Assembly (NCBI GenBank): GCA_947253735.1
Contig: CAMYAU010000001.1
Location: 1-41,772 of the forward strand
Length of the DNA: 41,772 bases
Direction of reading: 5' to 3'
From: an uncultured Varibaculum sp.
Lineage (GTDB): Bacteria > Actinomycetota > Actinomycetes > Actinomycetales > Actinomycetaceae
Position numbers and translations under genes: made by a program. The notes under the pieces were generated by a model. The model did not search any database, was not told where the DNA came from, and saw only the letters and a list, made by a program, of their open reading frames with translations. Below are positions 25,870-33,901 of this stretch, piece by piece (the stretch's first letter is position 1; each line of letters opens with the position of its first letter).

Positions 25870-26421
25870 TTATTCCACCGCAAGCAGTACTTCTACTGCC
25901 CGGGAAAGATAGGCATCAACTACGCCCTCTTTATAAGCCTTTTCATTCTTTGCGGTCTTGAAAGTAGCGTTGCGAATCTGGGCGGAGGTAATCCCCTCGT
26001 CAGAGTCAAAATACTCCGCTAACTGGTCCAGAAGTTCATCCACCTGGGCGGCGTCATATCCTTTACCCTCTGGGTGGGCAAAACGTTTACCACGAGGACG
26101 TAGCATCCGGGGGTAAAGGGTGGTTGCCCGCTGCGCTACCCGCTCCATCCAAGCCTGAGAACCATTCACCGCCACGTTATCGGCCCGGTCTCGCCGCACA
26201 AAGGCAGCTTCCAGGCGATCCATAGCCTGGTCGATCGCGCTAGTTTGGTAGCCGCGCCGCACCAAGTCAAAATGGGCCCCCCGCACCTGGGCAGCCGAGA
26301 ATTTTTCGGCCGGAACCCCGCCCTCATATGCTTTGCGGGCATCAGCAAAAAATTCGTCTACCTGAGACGGGTCGTACCCGCGCGTAAAAAAACCGGCTCG
26401 CGGGAAATTGGTCTCACTCAC
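25870..26421 (-). CDS. DivIVA-domain repeat protein
   Basis: The 183-residue soluble protein contains two or three short DivIVA-type segments of the actinobacterial DivI1A kind: FFTRGYDPSQVDEFFADARKAYE near the start, VRGAHFDLVRRGYQTSAIDQAMDRLE in the middle and GKGYDAAQVDELLDQLAEYF towards the end. Such proteins are linked to polar growth or septum positioning, but this short form without the long coiled coil of Wag31 has no assigned role that I know. The start overlaps rlmN by eight bases, so it is translated with it. Confidence 0.85.
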   Translation of the reverse strand: MSETNFPRAGFFTRGYDPSQVDEFFADARKAYEGGVPAEKFSAAQVRGAHFDLVRRGYQTSAIDQAMDRLEAAFVRRDRADNVAVNGSQAWMERVAQRATTLYPRMLRPRGKRFAHPEGKGYDAAQVDELLDQLAEYFDSDEGITSAQIRNATFKTAKNEKAYKEGVVDAYLSRAVEVLLAVE

Positions 26422-27721
26422 TTCCCAGCCTCTCCTTCATAGATTTCGTCGCCAATTGGCCACATGCTCCGTCAATATCCTGTCCGCGAGTGTCGCGGAT
26501 AGTGGTAGTGATACCTTTACGTTCCAGGGTATCCACAAATTCTGCTTGAACGCGGGATTCACTCGCCGTCCAGATCGATCCGGGAGTCGGATTTAGAGGA
26601 ATCGGGTTCACATGCGCCCAGCCGTGTCCCCGCGCATTCAGCAGATCCGCCAGCAGCCCCGCCCTCCAAGCTTGATCATTCATATTTTTGATCAGGGCGT
26701 ATTCGATGGAGACTCTCCTGCCAGTAGCCTTAAAATAGCCGTAAGCAGCATCTAATAACTCACTTACTTTAAACCGAGAATTCAAAGGAATCAGCTGGTC
26801 ACGCAATTCATCATCGGGGGCATGTAGCGATATCGCCAAGGTAAGCGGAATTTTCTCCGCAGTCAGTTTCTTTATCCCCGGCACCAGCCCCACGGTGGAA
26901 ACGGTGATTCCCCGGGCTGACATGCCGAATCCTTCTGGTGGATCGGCTATCAGGCGGCGCACCGCGCCTAGCACTGCGCGATAATTCACCATGGGTTCCC
27001 CCATCCCCATAAACACTACATTGGAGAGGTTACAGGGGTAGCCGCCTAGTTCCCCTTCTTGACAGGCCTTTCGCGCCAGACGCACCTGTTCTACGATTTC
27101 CGCGGTAGAAAGATTACGGGTCAGTCCCATTTGTCCCGTGGCACAAAAAGGGCAGGCCATCCCGCATCCAACTTCGCAAGAAATACACAAGGTGGCGCGG
27201 GTGGGATAGCGCATTAGCACCGACTCGACTTCGGCACCGTCAAAAAGTTTCCACAAGTATTTGCGGGTCATACCCCGATCACCGCTGCGTACCACTACTT
27301 GCTCAACTAGGGAGGGGAAAGCCAGATCAGCAAGTTTTTCCCGGCCATCAGCAGGAAGGTCCGACATATGCTGCGGATCGGTGGTTAGGTGGGTGAAATA
27401 GTGACGTGATAATTGATCCGCCCGAAAAGCCGGGAAACCAGCCTCTTTGAGCATTTTTTTACGCCCAGCCAGATCGAAATCCGCCAAATGCAGCTGCGGT
27501 TTGGATCGCCTGGTTGCTTGAAAACGCAGCACGGGACGCGCATCCGGACTGCTAGCACCCTCGGGTACTTGATCGGTGGGCATTACTTGAGCGGGATCGC
27601 TACTGGGGCGAGCCCGACGCATCAAGTCTTTATCACTGGCAGCATTATCGGGGAGGATGCGCCCTTTCCCTCTATTTTTAACTGTACTTTTCTTTTTTTC
27701 GGAGGCTTTTTCTTTCGCCAT
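26414..27721 (-). CDS. rlmN: Dual-specificity rRNA/tRNA adenine C2-methyltransferase RlmN
   Basis: This radical-SAM enzyme methylates A2503 of 23S rRNA and A37 of certain tRNAs. The Fe-S motif is C-x3-C-x2-C in CEVGCGMACPFCATGQMG; the SAM-binding GMGEPMVNY and the C-terminal catalytic cysteine region DIDGACGQL are present. The 435 residues include an N-terminal basic, disordered-looking extension of about 75 residues (MAKEKASEKKKSTVKNRGKG) beyond the core, longer than in enterobacteria. The ATG has AGGATAA upstream. It lies 12 bases after cdsA and overlaps the DivIVA-like gene. Confidence 0.96.
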   Translation of the reverse strand: MAKEKASEKKKSTVKNRGKGRILPDNAASDKDLMRRARPSSDPAQVMPTDQVPEGASSPDARPVLRFQATRRSKPQLHLADFDLAGRKKMLKEAGFPAFRADQLSRHYFTHLTTDPQHMSDLPADGREKLADLAFPSLVEQVVVRSGDRGMTRKYLWKLFDGAEVESVLMRYPTRATLCISCEVGCGMACPFCATGQMGLTRNLSTAEIVEQVRLARKACQEGELGGYPCNLSNVVFMGMGEPMVNYRAVLGAVRRLIADPPEGFGMSARGITVSTVGLVPGIKKLTAEKIPLTLAISLHAPDDELRDQLIPLNSRFKVSELLDAAYGYFKATGRRVSIEYALIKNMNDQAWRAGLLADLLNARGHGWAHVNPIPLNPTPGSIWTASESRVQAEFVDTLERKGITTTIRDTRGQDIDGACGQLATKSMKERLGSE

Positions 27722-27733
27722 TTATCCTGCCTC

Positions 27734-28624
27734 TTAAAAAATAAACAGAGAAAGCAAGAAAAACAGGGGCACTGTGATTAGCAGCGAGTCTAAGCGATCC
27801 ATCACTCCGCCGTGACCAGGCAGCAAGTGTCCCATATCTTTAAGCTGTAAATCCCGTTTAATCAAAGACTCCCCTAAATCACCACAGGTAGCGACGATGG
27901 GAGTCAAGATTCCCAACAGCGCGATTGCCCACAAGGGAGTGGCGGTTGCCCAAACCGCGATAGCGGCTGCGACGGTACACATCACTACCGAACCGGCAAA
28001 TCCTTCCCAAGTTTTGGCAGGAGAAACCGCTGGCGCCATGGGATGTTTCCCTTTAAGCACCCCCGCCGCGTATCCGCCGATATCGTTACATATAGTGAGC
28101 ACAATCCAGACGATGATTGGCGCCGGATGATGCGGGTTATGCAGCATGATCACCACGAATGATGCCAAGAATGGCAGATAGATAGCAACAAAGCTTGTTA
28201 CCAGCAAGTCACGAGTCGCGAACTTGGAGGGTCCTAGACTCAAACGCCAAATCGCGCAGGCAATCAATGTAGCTAGCAGAGCTGCCCATACGCCCTCGGG
28301 TCCGAGTAGATAGGCACATAGCAGCATCCCGATACTGCCCACCACTAGGGGAAGTAAACAAAGCTGGACTTTAATCCGGGATACGGCTCTAGCCATCTCC
28401 ACTTCGGCCATCACCGCCACCACCATGATGAACACCAAGAAAAAGACCGGAGGTGCCAGTAGGAGCGCTAATGCCAAGGCTCCAAGCCCTAGCCCCACCC
28501 CGATCGAGGCGGGTAGATTACGTCCTGCCCGCGATTTTTTCGGTTTCGCGGACGGATTCTTGGTGGGTTCTGAGGTCATAACAGACGCAGATCCCTCGCG
28601 TCCGGCGGGGGGATGGTGCTGCAA
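27734..28624 (-). CDS. cdsA: Phosphatidate cytidylyltransferase
   Basis: This integral membrane enzyme makes CDP-diacylglycerol from phosphatidic acid and CTP for phospholipid synthesis. It has 296 residues with about eight hydrophobic helices, VSPAKTWEGFAGS and the C-terminal family signature GDLGESLIKRDLQLKDMGHLLPGHGGVMDRLDS (seen in segments around residues 240-280). The TTG at 28624 follows the frr stop directly (TAGTTG) with GGAG six bases before it. An ATG 15 codons later lacks a good site, so the TTG is preferred. Confidence 0.94.
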   Translation of the reverse strand: MQHHPPAGREGSASVMTSEPTKNPSAKPKKSRAGRNLPASIGVGLGLGALALALLLAPPVFFLVFIMVVAVMAEVEMARAVSRIKVQLCLLPLVVGSIGMLLCAYLLGPEGVWAALLATLIACAIWRLSLGPSKFATRDLLVTSFVAIYLPFLASFVVIMLHNPHHPAPIIVWIVLTICNDIGGYAAGVLKGKHPMAPAVSPAKTWEGFAGSVVMCTVAAAIAVWATATPLWAIALLGILTPIVATCGDLGESLIKRDLQLKDMGHLLPGHGGVMDRLDSLLITVPLFFLLSLFIF

Positions 28625-29182
28625 CTAAATCTCCATTAGTTCTTTTTCTTTGGTCGCTAGCAGGGAATCCATAAGCTCTACCTGTTTCTTGGTCAAAGCC
28701 TCGATTTCCTTCTCCGCGCGTATTACTTCGTCCTCGCCGGCATCGCCATCTTTCTTCAGCTTAACTAGCTGATCCATAGCTTTGCGGCGAATACCGCGAA
28801 TGGTAACCCGGCCTTCCTCGGCTTTCTGTCCCGCAAGCTTCACATAGTCGCGGCGACGCTCTTCAGTCAGTTCCGGAAGAGTCACCCGGATATGGTTTCC
28901 TTCATCGGTGGGGTTAACTCCCAGGTCGCTGTCCCGAATTGCCTTAATAACATCGTTAGTAGAGGACTTGTCATAGGGGGAAATCAGCACCGTGCGCGGC
29001 TCGGGGATATTAATGGTGGCCAGTTGCTGCAAAGGTGTGGGCGCCCCATAGTACTCCACTAAAATCGGATTAAACATGGCGGCATTAGCACGTCCAGTGC
29101 GAATCGTAGTGAACTCTTCCCGGGAAAACTCGATGGCCTTTTCCATCTTCTCCTCGGCCTCAAGCAGAATATCGTCAATCAC
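28625..29182 (-). CDS. frr: Ribosome recycling factor
   Basis: Frr releases ribosomes from mRNA after termination together with EF-G. The 185-residue protein matches family length and carries EFTTIRTGRANAAMFNPILVEYYG near the N-terminus, PYDKSSTNDVIKAI, LPELTEERRRDYVKLA and the coiled C-terminal helix. It lies four bases after pyrH and its stop abuts the cdsA start, in the classic order pyrH-frr-cdsA. Confidence 0.98.
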   Translation of the reverse strand: MIDDILLEAEEKMEKAIEFSREEFTTIRTGRANAAMFNPILVEYYGAPTPLQQLATINIPEPRTVLISPYDKSSTNDVIKAIRDSDLGVNPTDEGNHIRVTLPELTEERRRDYVKLAGQKAEEGRVTIRGIRRKAMDQLVKLKKDGDAGEDEVIRAEKEIEALTKKQVELMDSLLATKEKELMEI

Positions 29183-29186
29183 TTGG

Positions 29187-29921
29187 CTACTCCTTTTCAG
29201 CAGAAACTAATGTACCGATTGTCTCACCCAGCAGGGCGGAAGTAACGTTGCCAGGCTCAGACATTCCAAAAACGCGCGTATCAAGTCCATTATCCATACA
29301 AAGACTGAAAGCGGTGGCATCCATAACTTTCAATTCTTTTTGAAGGGCCTCCTGATAGGTGAGGCGATCGAAACGAGTGGCGTTGGGATCGCGCTTCGGA
29401 TCTGCGCTATAGACCCCGTCAACCCCGTTTTTACCTACTAATAGCTCTTGACAATGAGTTTCGAGGGCGCGCTGGGCGCTGACAGTGTCGGTAGAAAAGA
29501 AGGGTAGGCCGGACCCGGCACCGAAAATTACTACCCGCCCTTTTTCCATATGGCGGACCGCTTTCAAGGGAATATAGGGTTCGGCAATCTGTCCCATAGT
29601 GATGGCGGTCTGCACTCGGGTGGTTACTCCTGCCTGTTCTAGCAGATCTTGTAGAGCCAGAGAGTTCATTACCGTCCCCAACATCCCCATATAGTCTGCG
29701 CGGGCCCGATCAAGACCGCGCTGGGAAAGTTCTGCGCCGCGGAAGAAATTACCCCCGCCAACTACTACCGCTACCTGGACTCCTTGCTCAACTGCAGCCC
29801 CAATCTGGTGAGCAACCGAATTGATTACATCCAGATCCATACCTACTTTTCCGCCCCCGAAGACCTCTCCGGATACTTTCAGCATCACTCTGCGTTGTTT
29901 ATTTCCAACTTCCTGGTTCAC
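29187..29921 (-). CDS. pyrH: Uridylate kinase
   Basis: The bacterial UMP kinase phosphorylates UMP to UDP and belongs to the amino acid kinase fold. The 244 residues include VMLKVSGEVFGGG (nucleotide loop), VVVGGGNFFRG, MGMLGTVMNSLALQ and KNGVDGVYSADPKRDP. The start at 29921 is GTG with GGGG about nine bases before it. The gene follows tsf after a terminator and 189 bases, so it likely begins a separate transcript. Confidence 0.97.
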   Translation of the reverse strand: MNQEVGNKQRRVMLKVSGEVFGGGKVGMDLDVINSVAHQIGAAVEQGVQVAVVVGGGNFFRGAELSQRGLDRARADYMGMLGTVMNSLALQDLLEQAGVTTRVQTAITMGQIAEPYIPLKAVRHMEKGRVVIFGAGSGLPFFSTDTVSAQRALETHCQELLVGKNGVDGVYSADPKRDPNATRFDRLTYQEALQKELKVMDATAFSLCMDNGLDTRVFGMSEPGNVTSALLGETIGTLVSAEKE

Positions 29922-30064
29922 CCTTATCCCCTTAAATATTGTTGCTGTCCTCAGGCCCGCACGCCTGTTAATACCTTAACCCGAAGGTTATTGCCTGGGG
30001 AATGTTCCCCAAAATGCTTGTTATTATTTGCTCCGGTAATATGCCTGGTTTGGTCCCCTGAACA

Positions 30065-30099
30065 TAAAAGTGTGGCCCCAGGTTTTCCCTGAGGCCACA
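30065..30099 (-). terminator. Intrinsic terminator of rpsB-tsf
   Basis: On the minus strand, arms of 12 bases (30088-30099 with 30071-30082) pair around a GAAAA loop and run into CTTTTA (30065-30070). One position is a T-G wobble on the minus strand but would be a C-A mismatch on the plus strand, which fits use in the tsf direction. Confidence 0.9.
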
Positions 30100-30110
30100 T
30101 CTTTATTTGC

Positions 30111-30947
30111 TTAAGAACCTACGTGGAAGCGGGCAAAAGCAGTAACTTTGCCACCGGAGGCTTTCACGATTTGTCCTACCGACTTCTTAGGATCTTTTGC
30201 GAAATCCTGGTCTAGCAGGCAGTTATCCTTGTAGAAGGAACCCATCCGGCCTTCCACAATCTTGTCAACGATCTTCTCTGGTTTGCCCTCTTTAAGGGTC
30301 ATTTCCCGCAGAGTATCGCGTTCCTTATCCAGTTCAGCCTGGGGAACTTCCTCGCGATCAATGAAACGGGGGCTGTAAGCGGCAATATGCAGCGCAACAT
30401 CGTGAGCAACTTCGGCGCCGGCCTTATCGGTGGCTACCAGTACCCCGACCTGCGCGGGCAGATCCGCGGAAGAGTAGTGCAGGTAGCTGGTCACGGCCCC
30501 GCCTTCAATCCGGGTTACCTTCCCCAAAACAATGTTTTCAGAGAAGAGGGCGCCAATTTCCTCTACCTTGTCTTTAACGGTGCCCTCGCCACATTTAGCA
30601 GCCAGGAGCTCTTCGCGAGTACTTACCCCGCTGTCCACCAGCGCCTGCATGATTTCCTCAGCGGCCTCCACGAACTTGGGAGACTTGCCCACGAAGTCAG
30701 TTTCGGAGTTCAGCTCTAGCATTACCCCGGCTTGTCCGTCCGCGGTGTCCAGTACTTTCGCAGTTACCAGACCATTAGCGGTAGAACGATCTTCCCGCTT
30801 AGCCAGAGATTTTTTACCCGCTAAACGGATCGCCTTTACGGCTGCGTCTTTATCGCCGTTTGCTTCTTCCAGTGCTTTCTTTACTTCCATCAGACCTGCG
30901 CCAGTCAATTCGCGCAGCTCTTTAATGTCTTGCATCGAAATAGCCAT
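30111..30947 (-). CDS. tsf: Elongation factor Ts
   Basis: EF-Ts is the nucleotide exchange factor for EF-Tu. The 278-residue protein has the N-terminal UBA-like region with KELRELTGAGLMEVKKALEE, then ETDFVGKSPKFVE and the long exchange domain. It lies 34 bases downstream of rpsB in the conserved pair and is followed by a terminator 12 bases after the stop. Confidence 0.98.
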   Translation of the reverse strand: MAISMQDIKELRELTGAGLMEVKKALEEANGDKDAAVKAIRLAGKKSLAKREDRSTANGLVTAKVLDTADGQAGVMLELNSETDFVGKSPKFVEAAEEIMQALVDSGVSTREELLAAKCGEGTVKDKVEEIGALFSENIVLGKVTRIEGGAVTSYLHYSSADLPAQVGVLVATDKAGAEVAHDVALHIAAYSPRFIDREEVPQAELDKERDTLREMTLKEGKPEKIVDKIVEGRMGSFYKDNCLLDQDFAKDPKKSVGQIVKASGGKVTAFARFHVGS

Positions 30948-30981
30948 AAGTATGTTCCTCTCGTTAACGATCCTTAGCGGA

Positions 30982-31869
30982 TTATTCAGATTTTTCTGCT
31001 TCAGCCGGGGCTTCTTTTTCTGAGGTAGCAGCAGACTCTTCGGCTTTCTTTTCCTCGCCCTCTTCGCTAGCCTCGTCCTTTGCGGTACCTTCTAGCAGTT
31101 CGCGTTCCCAATCGGCCAAGGGTTCTTCGCTGGAGGGAGCTCCTTCTTCACCTGCTTCTTTCTTAGTGGCCGCTTTTTGCGAACGAGCAATCAAGCCATC
31201 GGCGCAGGCATCAGCAATAATCCGGGTTAGCAGGGCTACCGAGCGGATAGCATCATCATTGCCGGGAATCCCGAACTCGATCTCGTCCGGATCACAGTTG
31301 GTGTCCAAGATGGCCACGATCGGAATATTTAATTTATTGGCTTCTGCCACTGCGAGATGTTCTTTGTTGGTGTCAACGATCCAGACAGCGGAGGGGATAC
31401 GCGCCATATCACGGATACCACCCAGAGTGCGGGAAAGTTTATCTTTCTCGCGGCTCATCATCAGCAGTTCTTTCTTAGTACGTCCCGAACCGGCAACATC
31501 ATCGAAGTCGATTTGTTCTAGTTCCCGCAGGCGCTGCAAGCGCTTATGCACAGTCCCGAAGTTAGTGAGCATACCACCCAACCAGCGCTGGTTCACATAG
31601 GGCATCCCTACCCGCTCGGCCTGTTCGGCGATGGAGTCTTGGGCTTGTTTCTTGGTGCCGACAAAGAGGATGTTTCCCCCGCGCAGCACGGTTTGCCGCA
31701 CGAAATCGTAGGCACGATTAATTCCATCGAGAGACTGCGCCAAATCGATTACATAAATACCGTTGCGATCAGTCAAGATGAAGGGCTTCATCTTGGGGTT
31801 CCAACGCCGGGTTTGATGTCCAAAGTGAACGCCGCTCTTCAGCAGCTCAGACATGGTTACTACCGCCAT
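30982..31869 (-). CDS. rpsB: 30S ribosomal protein S2
   Basis: S2 sits on the back of the small ribosomal subunit. The 295 residues begin MAVVTMSELLKSGVHFGHQTRRWNPKM in pattern and contain the S2 signature region NKEHLAVAEANKLNIPIVAILDTN. The C-terminal ~60 residues form an acidic, alanine- and glutamate-rich tail typical of actinobacterial S2. GAAAGGAAG precedes the ATG. A long structured leader lies upstream. Confidence 0.98.
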   Translation of the reverse strand: MAVVTMSELLKSGVHFGHQTRRWNPKMKPFILTDRNGIYVIDLAQSLDGINRAYDFVRQTVLRGGNILFVGTKKQAQDSIAEQAERVGMPYVNQRWLGGMLTNFGTVHKRLQRLRELEQIDFDDVAGSGRTKKELLMMSREKDKLSRTLGGIRDMARIPSAVWIVDTNKEHLAVAEANKLNIPIVAILDTNCDPDEIEFGIPGNDDAIRSVALLTRIIADACADGLIARSQKAATKKEAGEEGAPSSEEPLADWERELLEGTAKDEASEEGEEKKAEESAATSEKEAPAEAEKSE

Positions 31870-32164
31870 GACTTCCTTTCAGTGCGCCTAGGGCGCACGC
31901 GTTTGGGGGCTATTGCCCCGGTTTACGGTTTCCATTCGGTTCCTGGCACGACGTCCGCTGACACCCATTTTTACCGGTAGAGACCCTTTTGGGATTAGTC
32001 CCAAAAGGTCGCTGCCAAAAACAGGACCGAAGCCAGCGTGACCCAGCGAGGCTGGTAGTCGTACGCGAAGTCACCTGGCAAGCCAGGTGCTAATAGCTAG
32101 CTTAGCGGGAAATAGCGACCTACCCCAAGCTGAAAAGGGCACTGAACAGTGTTAATCTGCTGAC
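31870..32164 (-). promoter_or_regulatory. Structured 5' leader of rpsB
   Basis: About 295 bases between the presumed promoter and rpsB contain several hairpins. In the direction of transcription they are: a 7-bp stem with a 4-base loop at 32072-32089; a 5-bp stem at 32033-32055; a 12-13-bp stem at 31982-32010 with one bulge; a 5-bp stem at 31906-31919; and a 7-bp stem at 31882-31898. The last ends only a few bases before the rpsB ribosome binding site. No open frame of note lies here. The length and folding suggest an autoregulatory ribosomal-protein leader, but I cannot match it to a named family. Confidence 0.5.
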
Positions 32165-32174
32165 AGTTTCCCAG

Positions 32175-32180
32175 ATTGTA
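32175..32180 (-). promoter_or_regulatory. Candidate -10 box of rpsB
   Basis: On the minus strand this reads TACAAT, followed by CTGGGAAACTG. I do not see a convincing -35 box at the usual distance. A start near 32165 would give an rpsB leader of about 295 bases. Confidence 0.4.
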
Positions 32181-32289
32181 CTGGTATTTCTACTTTTCCT
32201 AGCTATCCCCAAGGCAGATGGTTACCGGTTTTCCTTATTAGCTTATTTAGAAGTTTCCGCCAGCACTTACCGCATCCAGGCTAGAAGCT

Positions 32290-32835
32290 ATGAAGCGATC
32301 TTCTCCCCCGCCACTGCTACTCTTGGCGGCGTTATCCGCCATCTGTTTACTGGCGTCTTCTCCTGCTCCGCCAGTTCCAGCTGCCGTTCGCCCCGCAAGT
32401 AACGCTCAGCTGGTAGATCTGCGGCAACTTTCTGGCGAAATCGGGTTTTATCATTGGCCCAGTCGCACTCCTGTAAAGATTTTACGTCCTTTCGACCCCC
32501 CAAGCTCCCCTTGGGGTAGCGGACACCGGGGAGTTGATTTGGACATTTCGGCAGGCAGTGAGATTTTTAGTGCGCGGGAAGGAACCGTATTTTTTGTGGG
32601 AACTATTGCGGGCAGCCCCAGCATTTCGATTAAACATTCGGAGCTGATTCGCACCACTTACACCCCCGTGAAAAGTGATTTAACGGTGGGAACAGCGGTG
32701 GCGGCCGACCAAAAGATTGGAATCCTCCAGGCAGGTCACCCGGGTTTACATTTTGGGGCAAAGATTGATGATTACCACTACCTAAATCCCCTGCTGCTAA
32801 TCCTGGGACCGATTCGTTTGCTTCCCAATCCCTAA
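32290..32835 (+). CDS. Secreted M23-family peptidase-like protein
   Basis: The 181-residue protein has an N-terminal signal sequence (basic MKRSS, a leucine-rich core at about 8-22, then a cleavable ASSPAP region), so it is exported. A LytM/M23 domain follows, with the first zinc-binding pair His79 and Asp83 in GHRGVDLD. The usual H-x-H near the end reads G152-L-H154, so the catalytic histidine is replaced. I recall that the actinobacterial relatives next to rpsB (as in mycobacteria) also depart from H-x-H at this place, so the family may bind peptidoglycan or act as a regulator rather than cleave. It is divergent from rpsB and convergent with xerC. Confidence 0.88.
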   Translation: MKRSSPPPLLLLAALSAICLLASSPAPPVPAAVRPASNAQLVDLRQLSGEIGFYHWPSRTPVKILRPFDPPSSPWGSGHRGVDLDISAGSEIFSAREGTVFFVGTIAGSPSISIKHSELIRTTYTPVKSDLTVGTAVAADQKIGILQAGHPGLHFGAKIDDYHYLNPLLLILGPIRLLPNP

Positions 32836-32987
32836 CCATCAGTAGGTTTAAATCGTGGTTTTCCGTGTTTAGTTTTACTGGTGTCTGCAGCTACCAGGTC
32901 ACTACCTACAGTCACCACGCCGTGTCCCCTCCCGATTGCGCACCGGTAGCGACTGCCCTTTTCAGTTAGCGAAACATTTTAGACAAT

Positions 32988-33899
32988 CTAGGCACGGGGG
33001 AAAGCCTGCTGGTAGGCGCCGATTATCCGCTGCGCATCCACATGGGTGTAGCGCTGGGTAGTAGACAGCGCAGAGTGTCCTAACATTTCCTGGATTACCC
33101 GCAGATCCGCCCCGCCTTCTAACATATGAGAAGCCATCGAGTGGCGCAGGCCATGAGGGCCTAAATCGGGTACTCCCGCCAGGGCACAGGCACGGTGTAA
33201 GCGGCCCCGCACGATTCTTTCCGAAACAGCACCACCTTGTGCCCCTAAGAATAGGGCGTCATTGGGCAGAGCCTTTTGTAACTGCCCCCGAGCCTCCTGC
33301 AGATAAAACTGCAGAGCCTTGTCCGCCTGGGCACTAAAAGGAACTATTCGTTCTTTAGAGCCTTTACCCCATAGCCGCACAGTACGAGCCTCGAAATCAA
33401 TATCTTCCGGCCGCAGAGAGCAAATCTCCCCCACCCGGGCCCCGGTAGCGTAGATTAACTCGAAAATTGCCCAATCTCGCGCCAATACTGCCTCGCTCTC
33501 GGCTTGACTTTCACACCAGCTGAGTAGCTGTTTCGCTTGGTCAACCGATAGCAGGTGGGGCAGGTTCTTCGCAGTTTTCGGGGTACGCAGTTGCTTCGCA
33601 AAATCTACTTCTACTATGTGGTTTTGTTTCGCCCATTTCGAAAAGGCCCGCAGCGCCGCGATTTTTCGCGCAACCGTGGTATTCGATTGCCCTTCAGAAC
33701 GCAATTGCGCTAACCAGTTACGTGCCGCCAGCAAGGTGCAGGCTGGTGAAATCGATTGTTCTTCTTTGATTTGGCAATGATCCAGCCAGCCACGCAAATC
33801 TGCTAGATAGGCTTTAATGGAGGCCGGCGAAAATGATTTCGCATATTTCAGGTAGTGGCGATATTCCTCGAGCGCCTCCTCCCGCTTCGCTGCCCGCAT
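32988..33899 (-). CDS. xerC: Tyrosine recombinase XerC
   Basis: XerC, with XerD, resolves chromosome dimers at the dif site. The 303 residues contain an N-terminal SAM-like core-binding domain (about 5-95) and a catalytic domain with the full set Arg155 (ATGARVGEI), Lys in WGKGSKER, His249 and Arg252 (HGLRHS), His275 (LGH) and nucleophile Tyr284 (TQRYTHVD). I chose the ATG at 33899, two bases after the dprA stop and behind GGTGGGG; a start 24 bases earlier would overlap dprA. Synteny with mycobacteria favours XerC over XerD. Confidence 0.93.
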   Translation of the reverse strand: MRAAKREEALEEYRHYLKYAKSFSPASIKAYLADLRGWLDHCQIKEEQSISPACTLLAARNWLAQLRSEGQSNTTVARKIAALRAFSKWAKQNHIVEVDFAKQLRTPKTAKNLPHLLSVDQAKQLLSWCESQAESEAVLARDWAIFELIYATGARVGEICSLRPEDIDFEARTVRLWGKGSKERIVPFSAQADKALQFYLQEARGQLQKALPNDALFLGAQGGAVSERIVRGRLHRACALAGVPDLGPHGLRHSMASHMLEGGADLRVIQEMLGHSALSTTQRYTHVDAQRIIGAYQQAFPRA

Positions 33900-33901
33900 T
33901 C

